From Aulostomus chinensis (taxonomy: Eukaryota; Chordata; Actinopteri; Syngnathiformes; Aulostomidae): a stretch of DNA of 64,000 nt. This document shows, in pieces, positions 61,401 to 64,000 of this stretch (positions are counted from its first letter, which is position 1; each line of letters opens with the position of its first letter). The notes beneath the pieces were generated by a model. It was not told the DNA's origin. It worked only from the letters and a program-made list of their open reading frames with translations, and did no database searches. The stretch covers positions 28,616,126 through 28,680,125 of the forward strand of contig JBBMOA010000009.1 of the NCBI GenBank assembly GCA_037954235.1. Reading direction: 5' to 3'. The position numbers were made by a program, and so were the translations under genes.

Positions 61401-61698
61401 CTCCGGTCCGTTGCTATGCTGCTGGCTGGTCTGGAACAAACAAATGCTCAACTGGCATTCGTGAAATGAAAGACGGAACATATTTTCAGACAGAAATAAG
61501 AGATGTGAGGTATCCTAACTGGAAAAAATGCATTTTATGCCTGTAGCGTATCAAGGATGAGAGCTGAGAGGAGAAACAAAGCTGATTCAGGCTCAAATGT
61601 AGCTGCCTTTCTTTCCTCCAGGGTGTTATGCCAAAAACTTTGGTCCCAAAGGGTTTGGATTTGGACAAGGTGCCGGGGCGCTGGCGCACACTCAGTAG
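58457..61698 (+). CDS. csrp1: Cysteine and glycine-rich protein 1 (double LIM protein), complete
   Basis: CSRP1 is a LIM-only adaptor that binds zyxin and alpha-actinin on actin filaments and works with SRF in smooth-muscle gene control. Coding exons are 58457-58565, 59426-59594, 59683-59812, 59902-59998 and 61622-61698. Phases (1, 2, 0, 1) all match, giving 193 residues like human CSRP1. LIM1 zinc ligands are C9, C12, H30, C33, C36, C39, C57 and C60, followed by the glycine-rich KKYGPKGYGYGQGAG. LIM2 ligands are C118, C121, H139, C143, C146, C149, C167 and C170, followed by NFGPKGFGFGQGAGAL. The last residues are AHTQ. Oddity: LIM2 has three residues between H139 and C143 where LIM1 has two. 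The first coding exon has 10 bases of 5' UTR. Whether it is the a or b copy of a teleost pair is unresolved. Confidence 0.96.
58566..59425 (+). other. csrp1 intron, 860 bp
   Basis: The interval lies between phase-1 borders. A poly-T run occurs near 59193-59210. Nothing else was recognised. Confidence 0.9.
59999..61621 (+). other. csrp1 last intron, 1.6 kb
   Basis: The interval lies between phase-1 borders. It holds an interrupted CA repeat at 60306-60338 and otherwise unremarkable AT-rich DNA. Confidence 0.9.
60306..60338. repeat. (AC)n microsatellite with one CT interruption
   Basis: About 16 units. Confidence 0.94.
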
Positions 61699-62975
61699 GG
61701 AGGTGCTGCACCTCAGCAGGCTTCCAGGCTCCTGCGCTGCTGTCAACTTTGATGTCATCTTCCTGCGGAGGCAGACTGCTGCTACACTTGACTCTCACAG
61801 GCTTGCTAGGAAGCTGCATGGAAATCGTCTTTACTGTCAAATCTGGACACAAAACCCACCTTTAGTACATTCAGCTGCTGCTGATTGGTCAACAACTGTC
61901 AACGAGGGTCATTCTCCCTACAGTGATGGGTGCCTTCTCTGTCACCAGGGTTTAGATGCACCAATATGCATGAAAATAATCTGTATGACCCATGTTACCA
62001 CCACACTAAAAACTAGCAACGTGTCTTGCATTTTGGCTACAGAACCGTTTTAAAGCTACTTGCTGTTAAACCTTGGTATAAACTACAAAGAACATCGGAG
62101 AATAAAAGAAAACCATATTATCACAACAGTTTACCAGGAAATGTATTTACAATCCGTCCCGTAGCCGCGTTTTGAATCAGAAAATACTTCTGCTCGTTTG
62201 AACTTTGATCTCCAGGGTGCTTCTCTGTCCTGCTCCTCCTCTCAACATCCCTAACGACCCTCGGGTCTCATTGGTCAACCAGAGCCGGCATCACTGGACT
62301 CTCCTGAAGGCCATTAAACAATATTTCTGACACTTCATTTTCTGTACTTTCATCCTGCTTTCACCAGACTGAGGCTGTCGAGCTCCAAAACCTAAATTGA
62401 TTCTTTGATATTTTGATTTTTTTTTTTTTGCAGCTGTAGCTTTGAGAACCACTTACAGACGCTAGGCCTTCTCGTGCTATTGGCACCGATGCCATGTGGA
62501 TACACACACGTGTTACATTTCATGTATTTGCCATTGTGCTAAAAAGAAAATGCTATTACTTTCAGTCCAGTTGCCTAAATTGCTTTTTTATATGTTATAT
62601 TTATTCTTTAAGCAAGTGTTTTTGGATAAACCACTTGAAGTTGCTTAGTATTCTTAATGCTATTATTAGCAAGGATGCCACTTGAACTCATGCAAACATT
62701 TGCTAAAGACTCAGTCCACAATCATCTTCCATTGAGAAACGTGAAAATAAACCTAACCGTCGTCCGTTTGAATAGTTCAGCATGTGAAACCTAGAACTGG
62801 AGTGCTGGAAGGCAAACAAAACAGGTGTCATTTAGTGGTGCAACAGGATGTAATGGCAGTATTTCAGTTAAAATGCCTGCATAGCACCAGGACTTCCATG
62901 TAACACACTTAAAGGTTGCCTGATTGTATGTGTTCAAACAGCATGTTAGCGAATAAAATTGAAAGATACGCACGA
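61699..62975 (+). other. csrp1: csrp1 3' UTR with candidate poly(A) signals
   Basis: AATAAA hexamers lie at 62101-62106, 62746-62751 and 62952-62957 downstream of the stop. The first would give a 3' UTR of about 420 bases and the last about 1.25 kb. Which is used cannot be read from sequence. Confidence 0.55.
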
Positions 62976-63898
62976 TTTAGCGTCTGTGTTTCCTTCTTTG
63001 ATTATCAATGTCACGGAAGAGCGTGTGAGGGGAATTCTGCGTTTGTGTACGTGCAGGGAATCCGGTGGCTGGTTGAGGGCCGACTTGTTCTTTAGTGTCA
63101 TGGCGTGGAATGGCATCCATTCCTCTCATAACACTGCAGTGACACGTCACACTGGCCACATGAAAGAGGGGGAATTACAGCCTCACTCCACCCACACAGC
63201 TCACCTGTCCTGTCACAGCCACGCATGTCAAGGGTGGGAGGACAGGAGGCCACAATTAAGAGGTTAGAAAGCAAAGTGAAACCTCAGGAATCAAGTTGGA
63301 ACCAGTTCAAGCACTACATCTAACTTCAATATATGCCATAATAATCTAATTGCTGCTCAGGAGTTTCAAACATGATTATTTTGGGATTTTTTTGTATATA
63401 ATGCGAAAGCTTGAGGCACCTACACTAATGAAATAGTTTCTGCAATTGACAGGTTATTTTTTCCACCTGACAAAAGTGCGTCACTCCTCTTCCTTTCATT
63501 TAGTTTCAACACTCTGGCATAAATACTCAAAAAGGTAGTAACGTGTGAACAGAGGTCTGGAAACAAACCAGAGGAAGAAAATGTTGACTTTGCGTGTTGA
63601 GTGTAAGGTTGAACCCTGTTGTAATCGCTTTCCCTTTCAGGAGCAAAAATGAGAGCGTGAAGCCAAACGTTGGTGAGGAACGCCTTGTGCTGAGGAGTTG
63701 TGGAGAGGGCACTGCACTTCAGGATCAAACTGAAATATCAAAAGAGATCTTTGAAAATCTGCCCCCTAAAAGCAGCTCGGTCACTCAGACTGACAGGTGG
63801 TGGTGTTGGGTTCTGGAACAGGTGTTTTAACCAGGTGGGGGGTGGCAGGACTCACCCACCGTGGACACATAAACGGAGAGCTGTAAAATCTAACTGTA

Positions 63899-63904
<6 letters not shown>
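62976..63904. other. Intergenic DNA downstream of csrp1
   Basis: No exon with recognisable product was seen. The expected next syntenic genes (phlda3 and tnni1 in human order) are not visible here. Confidence 0.6.
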
Positions 63905-63954
<50 letters not shown>

Positions 63955-64000
63955 TTTGATCAGCAGCCCGATCTGCTCCTGCGGTTGGGGGGGGGGGGGG
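63905..64000. repeat. (AC)n microsatellite and terminal poly-G tract
   Basis: About 23 AC units to 63951. The window ends inside a G homopolymer starting near 63987. Confidence 0.95.

Noticed and set aside
1..64000. CRISPR array, prokaryotic operon or phage-like system
   Set aside because: The repeats are vertebrate microsatellites and a minisatellite without spacers, and the gene structure is intron-rich and eukaryotic.

Overview
The window is vertebrate nuclear DNA, most likely from a ray-finned (teleost) fish. Genes have small exons with GT/AG borders and multi-kilobase introns. Long CA/TG microsatellites are unusually dense, and two interspersed repeats look like common teleost types (a degenerate tRNA-headed SINE and a repeat tail with a short pentanucleotide run). 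No bacterial-type operon, CRISPR array, rRNA or tRNA gene was seen. Most long open frames in the window are artefacts of dinucleotide repeats.

Three genes can be supported. (1) nav1 (neuron navigator 1) lies on the minus strand over about 1.6-47.2 kb. The exons seen are its 5' part only: 40763-41658, 39897-39988, 31035-31859, 16571-16673 and 14734-15060 (transcript order). All splice phases agree. The gene must continue beyond position 1, because the central coiled coils and the C-terminal ATPase domain are absent. (2) A G2E3-like HECT-domain gene lies on the plus strand at about 51240-53529. Seven exons join in frame, and a 24-bp minisatellite begins directly after its stop codon. (3) csrp1 (cysteine and glycine-rich protein 1) lies on the plus strand at 58457-61698. 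Its five coding exons give a complete 193-residue double-LIM protein. nav1 and csrp1 are also divergent neighbours on human 1q32, so the pair looks like conserved synteny with the HECT gene lying between them.

Region by region: 0-14.7 kb is nav1 intron, with a CpG-rich candidate internal promoter and short first exon near 1.4-2.15 kb. From 14.7 to 16.7 kb are two conserved nav1 exons, one sandwiched between complementary TG and CA repeats. From 16.7 to 31 kb is a 14.4-kb intron with G-quadruplex-like tracts, a SINE and many microsatellites. From 31 to 32.5 kb are the main nav1 N-terminal exon and a candidate second promoter. From 39.9 to 47.2 kb are the long-isoform exons, probable 5' non-coding exons and a candidate distal promoter. 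From 47.2 to 51.2 kb is intergenic DNA. From 51.2 to 54.2 kb are the HECT gene and minisatellite. From 54.2 to 58.4 kb is the csrp1 upstream region, with a perfect CArG box at 58131. From 58.4 to about 63 kb is csrp1 with its 3' UTR.

Functionally, nav1 (a microtubule plus-end protein of neurons) and csrp1 (an actin and zyxin-binding LIM protein of smooth muscle) are cytoskeletal genes. The HECT gene would encode a ubiquitin-ligase-type domain. The most useful second-look points are the repeat-framed nav1 exon, the frame-compatible alternative nav1 first exons, the extra residue between two zinc ligands of csrp1 LIM2, the HECT gene with its abutting minisatellite, and a very recent 157-bp tandem duplication beside a nav1 exon.
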